Origin: Alphaproteobacteria bacterium
Lineage (GTDB): Bacteria; Pseudomonadota; Alphaproteobacteria; Caulobacterales; Hyphomonadaceae
Direction of reading: 5' to 3'
Assembly: GCA_016125405.1 (NCBI GenBank)
Contig: WGLW01000017.1
Location: 1-41,445, forward strand
Length of the DNA: 41,445 bases
The notes below the pieces were generated by a model. It saw only the letters and a program-made list of their open reading frames with translations. It was not told where the DNA came from and did no database searches. A program made the position numbers and the translations under genes. Of the stretch, positions 32,022-39,621 are shown piece after piece (position 1 is the stretch's first letter; the number at the start of each line of letters is the position of its first letter).

Positions 32022-32613
32022 GAACCATGCCCTGGACCACATAGTGGCGGCCCTGAAAGCCGCCAGAGAGAAGAAAGGGATGAGCCAGCGCGAGCTCAGT
32101 TCCCGAACGGGGCTGCCGCAGCCCAAAATCTCCAATCTGGAAAGTGGATCTGTTGATCCGCGCCTATCGAGTCTTGTCGCGCTCGCGCGCGCGCTCGATC
32201 TGGAAATCGAGCTGGTGCCGCGCAGGGCGCTACCGGCAGTAGAAACGATTGTGCGCAGTGCAGAGCGTCGAGAGGTCACAAAGACCACAGCGAATGAGGT
32301 TCGAAAGCTTGCGAGCGCACTTCAGAGCATCGGTCGCACACCCATCCCTCGCGGCATCATCGACCAAACACTCAATCAGCTGCGCATGATTGAGCACTTC
32401 CCGCTGAGCGCAGAACAACTCGAAGCGATCCAGAAATTCAACGCGGTTTTGAAACTCAGCGATGCGGATGAGCTCGACCCGGCCACGCTCAATCGCCACA
32501 TCAAGTCGGTAAGCGGCATTCGGAATCAACTGGCGCACAACCCGCCGCCGGCCCTGCCGCCGCGGCCCGCCTATAGCCTGGATGATGATGAGGAAGAGGA
32601 GGACAATGCCTGA
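32020..32613 (+). CDS. hipB: HipB-type antitoxin with long C-terminal extension
   Basis: This 197-residue protein has an XRE helix-turn-helix at about residues 8-65 (LKAAREKKGMSQRELSSRTG, then LPQPKISNLESGSVDPRL). Classical HipB is under 100 residues; here 110 or so extra residues follow, with a helical domain (ANEVRKLASALQSIGRTPIP to IRNQLAHN) and an acidic tail DDDEEEEDN. It should bind the four operators upstream and neutralise HipA. Its stop overlaps the hipA ATG by 8 bp, ensuring coupled synthesis. The ATG lies within operator 4 and lacks a clear ribosome-binding site. Confidence 0.88.
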   Translation: MNHALDHIVAALKAAREKKGMSQRELSSRTGLPQPKISNLESGSVDPRLSSLVALARALDLEIELVPRRALPAVETIVRSAERREVTKTTANEVRKLASALQSIGRTPIPRGIIDQTLNQLRMIEHFPLSAEQLEAIQKFNAVLKLSDADELDPATLNRHIKSVSGIRNQLAHNPPPALPPRPAYSLDDDEEEEDNA

Positions 32614-33835
32614 CGTCTCCACCCTCAACGTCCTGCTCCACGGTGAACCGGTCGGAACGCTGACCCATGTGTCCGGTGATCGCACGCTGTTCGCGTTCAC
32701 GGATCAATATATCAGTGACAGGCAACGCGCTGTTCTCAGTCTTGGATTCAAGGATGCGCTCGGTGAGCTCATCACCGGGTTCGCACCCACACAGACCAGG
32801 CTCATCCCCTGGTTTTCCAATCTATTGCCCGAAGGACATCTGAGAAAATACCTGGCAGAGCGCGCGCGGGTAAATCAGGAGCGCGAGTTCTTTCTGCTCT
32901 GGGCGCTGGGGCGCGACCTACCTGGCGCGGTGAGCGTGGAACCTGCAGACGGCGAAGCATGGCCACCCGAAGCGCATGATGGCCATGACAGGGAAGCCGA
33001 GAGCCCGCGCGCTAACGCGCTACGCTTTTCGCTTGCCGGCGTGCAGCTCAAATTCTCCGCACTTGAAGGAACTCGCGGCGGATTCACGATCCCTGCCCGC
33101 GGCGTTGGCGGGGACTGGATCGTAAAACTGCCTTCCAGAGAGTTCGATGGCGTCCCCGAGAACGAGTACTCGATGATGACGCTCGCGCGCAAAGTTGGCG
33201 TCGATGTACCGCCGATCCAGCTCATCGACATGGATGCGATCGCAAACCTGCCTGATGGCGCGCGCGTACGCGGCAAGCAGGCCTATGCCATCCAGCGTTT
33301 TGATCGGTTGGCAGGCGAGCCAGTTCAGATTGAAGACTTTGCGCAGGTCTTCGGGGTCTATCCGCACCAGAAATACGAAAAAGCACGGATGTGGCGACTG
33401 GCTCAAGTCCTCGGAACGGAAGGACAAGAGTCCGATATCAAGGAACTGGTGCGCCGCCTGGTGTTCAACACGCTCATCGGCAATGCCGACATGCATCTCA
33501 AGAACTGGTCGCTGATCTATCCAGACAAGCGCCGCGCCGCGCTCGCACCTGCCTATGATTTTGTCTCGACAACACCCTACGTCGCCGACACGGCGATGGC
33601 GCTCAAAGTCAGTCGCACCGCACGCTTTGATGAGTTCACCAATGACGAACTCGCTCACATGGCCGCCAGAGCGCGGCTTCCGGAAAAGCCCGTCCTGGAT
33701 ACTGCGGCTGAAACCGTCGCTCTCTTCCATCAGCACTGGAAGAGCGAAGCCAGGAACCTTCCCCTCGCCAAAGACGTCGTCGCAGCGATCGAACACCAGC
33801 TTGAAGTCGTCCCGATCGCTTCTGGCACGAAGTAA
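32606..33835 (+). CDS. hipA: HipA-type serine/threonine kinase toxin
   Basis: This 409-residue protein has the full HipA kinase: N-terminal subdomain (LLHGEPVGTLTH), the autophosphorylatable Gly-rich loop FSLAGVQLKFS (Ser142), KQAYAIQRFDR, the catalytic-loop NADMHLKN (Asp295, Asn300) and the metal-binding YDF (Asp318). E. coli HipA phosphorylates glutamyl-tRNA synthetase and causes growth arrest; the target here is assumed similar. The ATG at 32606 follows GGAGG in the hipB tail. It appears intact. A second, broken C-terminus lies at 29701. Confidence 0.93.
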   Translation: MPDVSTLNVLLHGEPVGTLTHVSGDRTLFAFTDQYISDRQRAVLSLGFKDALGELITGFAPTQTRLIPWFSNLLPEGHLRKYLAERARVNQEREFFLLWALGRDLPGAVSVEPADGEAWPPEAHDGHDREAESPRANALRFSLAGVQLKFSALEGTRGGFTIPARGVGGDWIVKLPSREFDGVPENEYSMMTLARKVGVDVPPIQLIDMDAIANLPDGARVRGKQAYAIQRFDRLAGEPVQIEDFAQVFGVYPHQKYEKARMWRLAQVLGTEGQESDIKELVRRLVFNTLIGNADMHLKNWSLIYPDKRRAALAPAYDFVSTTPYVADTAMALKVSRTARFDEFTNDELAHMAARARLPEKPVLDTAAETVALFHQHWKSEARNLPLAKDVVAAIEHQLEVVPIASGTK

Positions 33836-33959
33836 CGCGCCCACCGAGATCGCTATTTTACGCCCGGCCTACAGGGATCAAGCCTTCCGGCCACGGCCAT
33901 CACAAGCCTTTGCGCTTGTTTTTTGGGAGGGTTTTGCAGGGTCTTGTCGCAGGGCGCCG

Positions 33960-34500
33960 ACTGGCTGGGGACATACGATTTTCTGGAACAAGGACAGACT
34001 CGAAGACGCGCAGGTGCTGAATATGCGCGGCACACGAACGAACTTCGCAAAATACAAAACTCCGCGCGCGCGGGCTTCGAGGGCGAGCTCCAGAAACTGG
34101 AGCGCAGACGCAAGCGCTGCGTCGAAGCCATCATGGACGGCCTCCGGGCTCACCAGTTCAAGGACGAGCTGCGTCGCATCGACGAGCGACGCATCGGGGT
34201 CGAGGGTCTGCTATCAAATTGCGAAGAGGCGCCCGTCATCCTGCATCCAGCGATGGCGAAGTCCTGCCAACAGCAGGTCAGCCAACCGGCGCAGGCCGTG
34301 ACCGATCCGGCCCTGCGATGCGAAGCAAACGACGTTCTTCGCTCACGGGTCGAAAAAATCGTGCTGACGCCCAATAAGGAAAAGACCGCCCTCGTGATCG
34401 ACCTTTACGGCGACCTCGCGGGCATACTTTCGATTTCCGAGGCTGGAGAGAAACACCATCATCCGCCGCGACACTCGCGGCTCAAGGCCGTTTCCGCCGC
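33960..34500 (+). pseudogene. Large serine recombinase, C-terminal remnant
   Basis: In the frame through QGQTRRRAGAEYARHTNELR the sequence looks like the coiled-coil and C-terminal part of a serine recombinase of the Recombinase/zinc-ribbon type: LQKLERRRKRCVEAIMDGLR, RRIDERRIGVEGLLSN, and a beta-rich end LRSRVEKIVLTPNKEKTALV followed by DLYGDLAGILSIS. The resolvase domain with its catalytic serine is absent, and the frame has no proper stop before running into tRNA-Val. It may be what is left of the integrase that brought the island. Confidence 0.65.
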
Positions 34501-34509
34501 AAGAGCTGA

Positions 34510-34584
34510 TGGTGGGCGGTACAAGGATCGAACTTGTGACCCCTACCATGTCAAGGTAGTGCTCTACCGCTGAGCTAACCGCCC
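34510..34584 (-). tRNA. tRNA-Val (anticodon GAC)
   Basis: The minus strand folds as a cloverleaf with acceptor stem GGGCGGT/ACCGCCC, D arm AGCTCAGCGGTAGAGC, and anticodon stem CTACC/GGTAG around loop TTGACAT, giving anticodon GAC (Val). The T arm contains AGTTCGATCCT. CCA is encoded at the 3' end (34510-34512 as TGG on the plus strand). Its 3' end touches the toxin/recombinase patch at 29640-34509, a typical integration position. Confidence 0.96.
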
Positions 34585-34670
34585 GTTCGCAGCCGTATGC
34601 GAGGCGCTGGTAATGCCGCCCAACCGCGGCCACGTCAATGCTTGCCTTGCGCCGGATAGTCTCGGCCGTC

Positions 34671-35030
34671 TTATGCCGCCATCACCCGTTCGACCTCGTC
34701 GACCAGTTCGCGCAGGTGGAACGGCTTGGAGAGCACCTTGGCTCCGGCCGGGGCCGGCCCGCCCGAACCGAGAGACACCCCGGCGAAGCCCGTGATGAAG
34801 ACGATCTTCATCGCCGGATCCAGCTCCGCCCCGCGCCTGGCAAGCTCGATCCCGTCCAGCCCCGGCATGACGATGTCGGTGAGAAGCAGGTCGAACACCT
34901 CCCGCTCCAGGGCTTTCAGGGCCGTTCGACCCTCGTCGAAATCCTTCACGGAATGGCCGGCGCGCTTGAGAGCGTTGACCAGAAAGCCTCTGAGGCTGTC
35001 GTCGTCCTCGGCGAGCAGTATTTTCGCCAT
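34671..35030 (-). CDS. cpdR: CpdR-type single-domain response regulator
   Basis: This 119-residue protein is a lone receiver domain. It starts MAKILLAEDDDSLRGFLVNA, has the phospho-acceptor Asp52 in LLLTDIVMP, and the conserved Lys in VLSKPFHLREL. The sequence closely fits CpdR, which in its unphosphorylated form directs the ClpXP protease to poles and cell-cycle substrates in Alphaproteobacteria; the CckA-ChpT relay controls its phosphorylation. The start is the ATG at 35030, where the receiver fold begins. It is monocistronic here. Confidence 0.9.
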   Translation of the reverse strand: MAKILLAEDDDSLRGFLVNALKRAGHSVKDFDEGRTALKALEREVFDLLLTDIVMPGLDGIELARRGAELDPAMKIVFITGFAGVSLGSGGPAPAGAKVLSKPFHLRELVDEVERVMAA

Positions 35031-35140
35031 GGCATCCTCCGGCCGGGTGCGGCGCTTCAAACCGTACGATTTGTGCCGCCACGTGGTAAAGCAGGGATGA
35101 ACGCGCTTGACCTTCCGCCCTGTCCCGAAATTATGGCTCG

Positions 35141-36127
35141 ATGCTTCCCGGCCTGATATTCGACGATCCTGCCCTGCGAAGGACAGCGCCGCACCTGCCC
35201 GGTGAGGGCGCGGCGGGACCGGCGTTTGCGCTGGACGAGCCGGTCTCGGTCATGTCGCCGGTCGTGTTTGCCTCGCCGCATTCGGGCCGGCTTTACCCCG
35301 AGGGATTCATCGAGGAATGCGCAGCCTCGATGCTGGACCTGCGGCGCATTGAAGACGCCTATGTCGATCGCATCCTCAGCGAGGTCCACCGGTCGGGCGC
35401 GCCGATGATTTATGGCCTGGTGGGCCGCGCGTGCATCGATCTCAATCGTTCGGAAGCCGAAATGGATCCGGCCATGTTCTCCGATCCCCTGCCCGAATGG
35501 CGCGGGCCGCGTTCGCCGCGGGTCGAGGCCGGGCTGGGCTGCATTCCGCGTGTCGCCTTCAACGGAACCCCGATCTATCGCCGCAAGCTGACGCTCCGTG
35601 AGGCGGAACAGCGCCTTGAGGGCATATACCGGCCCTATCATCGCGCCCTTTCGGCCCTGATGAGGCGGGCTCAGGCCATGTTCGGCCAGGCGTGGCTGAT
35701 CGACTGCCATTCCATGCCGGCCGACGCCGAACCCTCGAGCCGCTCGCCGGACATCGTGATCGGCGACCGTTTCGGCGCCTCGTGCGGACCCGGCCTCGCC
35801 GGGTTTGTCGAAAGCCTGTTCCGGCAGCGCGGCTATACGACGGCCCGGAATGCGCCCTATGCGGGAGGCTTCGCCACCTTGACGCACGGGCAACCTGCCG
35901 ATGGCCGTCACGCCCTCCAGATCGAGATTCGCCGGCGTCTTTACCTTGATGAGCACCGGGTCGAGCCGACGGACGGCCTGCTTGTACTGCGTCGCGACAT
36001 GACCGCCATCGCCGCCGAGATCAGCGCGTATACGCGGGACATCGTCGGCCTAAGTTCCGGCAATATAAAGAAAAACGCCGCGCTGGATGCCAGCGCGGCG
36101 AAGGTATTAGGGAGGAAACGCCCATAA
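35141..36127 (+). CDS. N-formylglutamate amidohydrolase family protein
   Basis: This 328-residue protein has the FGase signature: VVFASPHSGRLYPEGF, a GRACIDLNRSEAEMDPAMF block, and WLIDCHSMPADAEP with the conserved HSM. The family hydrolyses N-formylglutamate in histidine degradation; in many Alphaproteobacteria it stands alone, away from hut genes, as here. The last 20 or so codons run through a strong hairpin (36076-36100), so the C-terminus may vary between strains. HisN lies nearby, but no operon link is evident. Confidence 0.88.
   Translation: MLPGLIFDDPALRRTAPHLPGEGAAGPAFALDEPVSVMSPVVFASPHSGRLYPEGFIEECAASMLDLRRIEDAYVDRILSEVHRSGAPMIYGLVGRACIDLNRSEAEMDPAMFSDPLPEWRGPRSPRVEAGLGCIPRVAFNGTPIYRRKLTLREAEQRLEGIYRPYHRALSALMRRAQAMFGQAWLIDCHSMPADAEPSSRSPDIVIGDRFGASCGPGLAGFVESLFRQRGYTTARNAPYAGGFATLTHGQPADGRHALQIEIRRRLYLDEHRVEPTDGLLVLRRDMTAIAAEISAYTRDIVGLSSGNIKKNAALDASAAKVLGRKRP
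36068..36100 (-). terminator. Intrinsic terminator read on the minus strand
   Basis: CGCCGCGCTGG (36076-36086) and CCAGCGCGGCG (36090-36100) form a perfect 11-bp stem with a 3-nt loop. On the minus strand it is followed by TTTTTCTTT, a classical intrinsic terminator. On the plus strand there is no T-run. No minus-strand gene is evident to its right, so the terminated transcript is unexplained. It lies inside the 3' end of the amidohydrolase coding region. Confidence 0.75.
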
Positions 36128-36189
36128 GGGCAGCGGCGCCGAAGCGCCACGGAACCTATTTACGCTGCAGCGCAAAAAACTCAAGCCCC

Positions 36190-36253
36190 AAATTCCACAT
36201 GTGGCGAATTTGCGCAGCAGCCCCGCAAAAACAGGCCTTTTGGCAGGTTTTTG
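36190..36253. promoter_or_regulatory. Paired dyads upstream of the XRE regulator
   Basis: A near-palindrome at 36190-36211 has arms AAATTC and GAATTT around the perfect palindrome CCACATGTGG. A second inverted repeat at 36226-36253 has arms CAAAAAC and GTTTTTG. Both lie in the 284-bp gap before the XRE gene at 36412. They may be operators for that regulator, or structure in an untranslated or small RNA. Confidence 0.45.
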
Positions 36254-36411
36254 AGCAGCGGTGGCAGGGTTTCCAGCAAACAGCAGCCGGGACTGTTGTT
36301 GCGCCGCACAAGAAGCAAGAGAGCTGCTATCGCCTGTTGGCAAGCGGCTTGCTGTGGACGACGCAGGCGGTCTCCGAATGGTACGGAGCCCGCACAGCGG
36401 GAGTAAGAGTT

Positions 36412-36810
36412 ATGGCCACGGATGTGGATATCTATGTCGGCAAGCGGCTTCGCCGCCGTCACCGGCTTCTGGGTCTGACGCAGCAGGACCTGGCCGGTCA
36501 GGTCGGCGTGCGGTTCCAGCAGATCCAGAAATACGAGTGCGGCGCAAACCGTATTACGGCGAGCCGTCTGTTCGCCCTGGCGAGCGCGCTCAACGTCAAT
36601 ATCAACTATTTCTTCGAGGGCCTCGCGGCCGACGGGAAGCCGGCGCCGGCCAATGATTCGGTCGACCGTCTGGGTGGGGACATCCTCTCCCAGAAGGAAA
36701 CGCTCGAACTGGTCCGTGCCTATTACCGTCTCGGCGAACGTCCCCGTCGCCGGCTGCTCGATCTCGCCAAAGCCCTTGAGGGCGATGGCGCGGACACAAC
36801 CGTCGCCTGA
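36412..36810 (+). CDS. XRE-family transcriptional regulator
   Basis: This 132-residue protein has an N-terminal helix-turn-helix at about residues 8-66 (GKRLRRRHRLLGLTQQDLAG, then VRFQQIQKYECGANRITASR) and a short helical C-terminus with QKETLELVRAYYRLGERPRR. This size and pattern are common in Alphaproteobacteria, often next to conserved cell-cycle or housekeeping genes. The ATG at 36412 follows GGGAG at about 36399. Its targets are unknown; dyads upstream suggest autoregulation. Confidence 0.87.
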   Translation: MATDVDIYVGKRLRRRHRLLGLTQQDLAGQVGVRFQQIQKYECGANRITASRLFALASALNVNINYFFEGLAADGKPAPANDSVDRLGGDILSQKETLELVRAYYRLGERPRRRLLDLAKALEGDGADTTVA

Positions 36811-36853
36811 ATGGTCCGCCCCTGATTTCCTGGGGCGAAGACTCTCGCACGCA

Positions 36854-36878
36854 GACGCCCGGGCCCAGCCCGGGCGTC
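36854..36878. terminator. GC-rich hairpin after the XRE gene
   Basis: GACGCCCGGGC (36854-36864) and GCCCGGGCGTC (36868-36878) form a perfect 11-bp stem with loop CCA, 43 bp after the XRE stop. Only a weak T content (GTTG) follows on the plus strand, so termination is probable but not classical. Confidence 0.6.
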
Positions 36879-36954
36879 GTTGCGCGGCCCGCCAGATCGG
36901 GCGTCCGGGAAGCAGTTGTTGTCTTGAGCGGATGGCCGGGGCAATGCTCCGCCG

Positions 36955-37770
36955 ATGTCAGATACTTCGCCCGGCCTGTCAGAAAATGACCCCCGCCTCG
37001 CCTTTGCCCTGAGGCTCGCGGACGCCGCACGGGCGGCCGCCCTTCCCCATTTTCGCATCGCCGCGACCCGGACCGACAACAAGGCGTCATCCGGCTACGA
37101 CCCCGTAACGGAAGCCGACCGCGCCGCCGAAAAGGCCATGCGCGCCCTTCTGTCCGCCGAACGTCCGGAGGATGGCGTCGAGGGCGAGGAGTATGGCGCC
37201 ATCGAGGGGACAAGCGGTCTTGTCTGGTATCTCGATCCGATCGATGGCACGCGCGCCTTCATTGCCGGCCTGCCGGTCTGGACGACCCTGATCGGACTGG
37301 TCGAGACCGGCCGGCCGGTCATCGGCGTGATCGACCAGCCGTGGCTGGACGAGCGCTATGTCGGCGCCGGCGGCCGGGCCTGGATGGACTGCCGGGGCGC
37401 GCGCACGCCGCTGAAGGTTCGCGGCTGCGAGCACCTGACGGATGCGATCCTCTCCACCACCGATCCCTTCATCCTGACGCCCGCCGAGCGCGGCGCCTTC
37501 GAACACCTTCGGCAGACCGCGCGCCTGACCCGCTTTGGTCTCGACGCCTATGGCTATGCCCGGCTGGCGGCAGGCACGATCGACATGGTGACGGAAACCG
37601 GCCTCAAGGCCCACGACGTGGCGGCGCTGATCCCGGTGATCGAAGGCGCGGGCGGCGTGGTGACGGACTGGCGCGGCGAGCCCGCAAAACTGGGCGGCCA
37701 GATCGCTGCGGCCGCCAACCGGACCATCCTTGACCAGGCGCTGGTATCCCTGAAACGCTCTGCCACCTGA
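36955..37770 (+). CDS. hisN: Histidinol-phosphatase (inositol monophosphatase family)
   Basis: This 271-residue phosphatase has all metal-binding motifs of the family: GEEYG (77-81), DPIDGT (94-99) and KAHDVAAL (218-225). The ASSGYDPVTEADRAAE block fits the HisN branch, which removes phosphate from L-histidinol-phosphate in histidine synthesis in organisms lacking a HisB-type enzyme. A general inositol or 3'-phosphoadenosine phosphatase role is less likely. It is followed after 29 bp by the TerB-like gene, in the same orientation. Confidence 0.88.
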   Translation: MSDTSPGLSENDPRLAFALRLADAARAAALPHFRIAATRTDNKASSGYDPVTEADRAAEKAMRALLSAERPEDGVEGEEYGAIEGTSGLVWYLDPIDGTRAFIAGLPVWTTLIGLVETGRPVIGVIDQPWLDERYVGAGGRAWMDCRGARTPLKVRGCEHLTDAILSTTDPFILTPAERGAFEHLRQTARLTRFGLDAYGYARLAAGTIDMVTETGLKAHDVAALIPVIEGAGGVVTDWRGEPAKLGGQIAAAANRTILDQALVSLKRSAT

Positions 37771-37799
37771 CACGTCTGCACCCTTCAAGGAGCACATCG

Positions 37800-38171
37800 A
37801 TGCCGCATCGCCCCCTGCTCGACGCCGCAGCCCACGCCTTTGCGCTGGTCGCCTTCGCCGACGCAGACCTGGATCCAGCCGAGGTAACGCGCTTCACCAC
37901 TTTCGTCGCGGGCGATCCTGACCTCAAAGCCGCCTCAAGCGCCGAGATCGCGGCGGCCTGGGCATGGGCGATCGGCGAGGTGAAGTCCTCGCAAAGCTTC
38001 GGCGCGCCGCTGGTCTCGATCCGCATCGCCGTCACAAGCGCTACCGACAAGGCCGTGGTGATGCGCGCGGCCCAGGCGGCGGTTGTCGCCGATGGCGTCG
38101 AACGGGATCAGGAAGACGCCGCCGTGAGCGCAATCGCCGAAGCGCTGGGCCTCGATCCGAAGGATTATTGA
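37800..38171 (+). CDS. TerB-like tellurite-resistance-family protein
   Basis: This 123-residue helical protein matches the TerB/DUF533-type fold: FALVAFADADLDPAEVTRF near the N-terminus and AAQAAVVADGVERDQEDAAV near the C-terminus, the two acidic DxxxxxxE-type segments that can bind metal. It has no membrane segment. Function is unknown in this stand-alone form. AAGGAG at 37787-37792 precedes the ATG by 7 bp. It probably forms a two-gene operon with hisN. Confidence 0.78.
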   Translation: MPHRPLLDAAAHAFALVAFADADLDPAEVTRFTTFVAGDPDLKAASSAEIAAAWAWAIGEVKSSQSFGAPLVSIRIAVTSATDKAVVMRAAQAAVVADGVERDQEDAAVSAIAEALGLDPKDY

Positions 38172-38183
38172 CGCAGGCCCGGC

Positions 38184-39146
38184 CTAGATCTTCGCGTGTT
38201 TCAGCATCGCGTCGAACGCCTCGAACAGCTGGGCGCGGCGATCCTCGGTCTCCATCAGGATTTCGTGGCGGGCGCCGGCCACGGTGATGGTCTTGCCGGC
38301 CTTGAACCGGCGCGCAAGTCTGCGCTGGCCGGACTTCCTGACAACCGTGTCCTCGCCCGCGATGGCGATAACGGCCGGCACATTGCGCAGGTGATCCAGC
38401 GCTCCCGGTTCGCGAAACTCGCGCATCACGTTGAGAGACGCGACGATCCAGCCAATGGTCGGCTGCCCGAGGGCGAGACGCGGGTCGGCGGCGACGAGGT
38501 CGCGCTGGACCCGCCATCGCTGCTCGTCATGCGTCAGCTGGTTGTTGGCGAAGGTTTCTTCCGGCCCGGGCGGCAACGCGACCCTGGCGCCGAGGCCGAA
38601 CAGCCGCAGCGCGCGCACATACCAGCGCTGGAAGAACAGGATTGGCAGGTCCCACATGGGCGAGCAGAAGCAGACGGCCGTCGCCTCGACGCGGTTGGTG
38701 CGCAGCGCCTCGAGCGAAATGGCGCCGCCCATGGAGTGCGCCAGGATCACATGCGGCCTCGGCGCCCGGCGACCCAGATGAGCGATGCCGCGCACGAAGG
38801 CGTCGACATAGACGCCGAAGGCCCGGACGTGGCCAGCCATCGGATCCTGCAGCATGCGCTCGGAGAGGCCCTGCCCCGGCCAGTCGAAGATCGCGACAGC
38901 GAAACCACGCGCCTGAAGGTCACGCGCGACCTCGAAATACTTTTCGATGAACTCGGTGCGCCCCGGGCAGACGAAGACAGTGCCGCGCGTTTTCACGCCG
39001 CCTTTCGGCTCGGACGCGAACATCATGCGCAGCTTTCGCCCGCCCTTTCCCTCATACCAGATGGCCTCGGCATTCGCGGGCGCAGGATTGCCCGCGATCA
39101 GGACCAGGTCGGAGGCCGGGGCGGGCTGGCCGCTGCCGTCGCTCAT
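38184..39146 (-). CDS. Alpha/beta hydrolase (lysophospholipase-like)
   Basis: This 320-residue serine hydrolase has the nucleophile elbow AHSMGG (Ser138), an oxyanion-type PGRTEFIEKYFEVA start, the acid in AGEDTVV and the catalytic His in ARHEILMET. The pattern is that of Hydrolase_4 enzymes (monoglyceride lipase or lysophospholipase L2). No signal peptide is seen, so it is cytoplasmic. It lies 14 bp after the SCP2 gene on the same strand, and both suggest lipid handling. Confidence 0.9.
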   Translation of the reverse strand: MSDGSGQPAPASDLVLIAGNPAPANAEAIWYEGKGGRKLRMMFASEPKGGVKTRGTVFVCPGRTEFIEKYFEVARDLQARGFAVAIFDWPGQGLSERMLQDPMAGHVRAFGVYVDAFVRGIAHLGRRAPRPHVILAHSMGGAISLEALRTNRVEATAVCFCSPMWDLPILFFQRWYVRALRLFGLGARVALPPGPEETFANNQLTHDEQRWRVQRDLVAADPRLALGQPTIGWIVASLNVMREFREPGALDHLRNVPAVIAIAGEDTVVRKSGQRRLARRFKAGKTITVAGARHEILMETEDRRAQLFEAFDAMLKHAKI

Positions 39147-39160
39147 GGCGCCGCCCGTTT

Positions 39161-39466
39161 TCAGGCCTTCAGGTTGGCGAACAGCGTCTGCAACTTCATC
39201 GCGACGCCCATGTCGCCCGCGACTTTCAGCTTGCCGGACATGAAGGCCATCATGGGGTCGAGCTGGCCCTGGGCGAGCTTGAGGAAGTCGTCGAAATCCA
39301 CCGAGACGGTCGCATCGGCCGCGCCGTCTTCGTTGGAGACCTTGCCCGCCGCGCCATCGATGAAGAGCTTGCCGACGGATCCGAAGTCGAACTTGACCTT
39401 CTTGTCGAAGCCCGAGCTTGCGCCAAGGGCGCTGCGAACCCTTTCAGTCACTGCGGCGAGATCCAT
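39161..39466 (-). CDS. SCP2 sterol-binding domain protein
   Basis: This 101-residue protein is a single SCP2 domain: KVKFDFGSVGKLFIDG, VSVDFDDFLKLAQGQLDPMM and AFMSGKLKVAGDMGVAMKL. These domains bind fatty acyl chains or sterol-like lipids. The ATG at 39466 is supported by GAGGAGCAG just upstream and by the domain starting there. It forms an operon with the hydrolase and is divergent from the carboxyltransferase gene, all three being plausible lipid-metabolism genes. Confidence 0.92.
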   Translation of the reverse strand: MDLAAVTERVRSALGASSGFDKKVKFDFGSVGKLFIDGAAGKVSNEDGAADATVSVDFDDFLKLAQGQLDPMMAFMSGKLKVAGDMGVAMKLQTLFANLKA

Positions 39467-39621
39467 GTCCTGCTCCTCAAATGGCCTAAAGCCCCTTGTC
39501 CCCCAGCCAGCGCCGGGAGGCAATGGCTGGGGGCCTGACTGGGTAGCCCGGTCCGCCGTTTCCCTCTCGACCACCTCCGGCCTGCCCCGATAGGGTCGGG
39601 CGCACGGGAGGCCGCACGCCA

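Noticed and set aside
34501-34575. Coding sequence reading through tRNA-Val as a real protein end
   Set aside because: The last 20 or so residues are the antisense translation of the tRNA; the cloverleaf is complete, so the frame is a remnant running into it.
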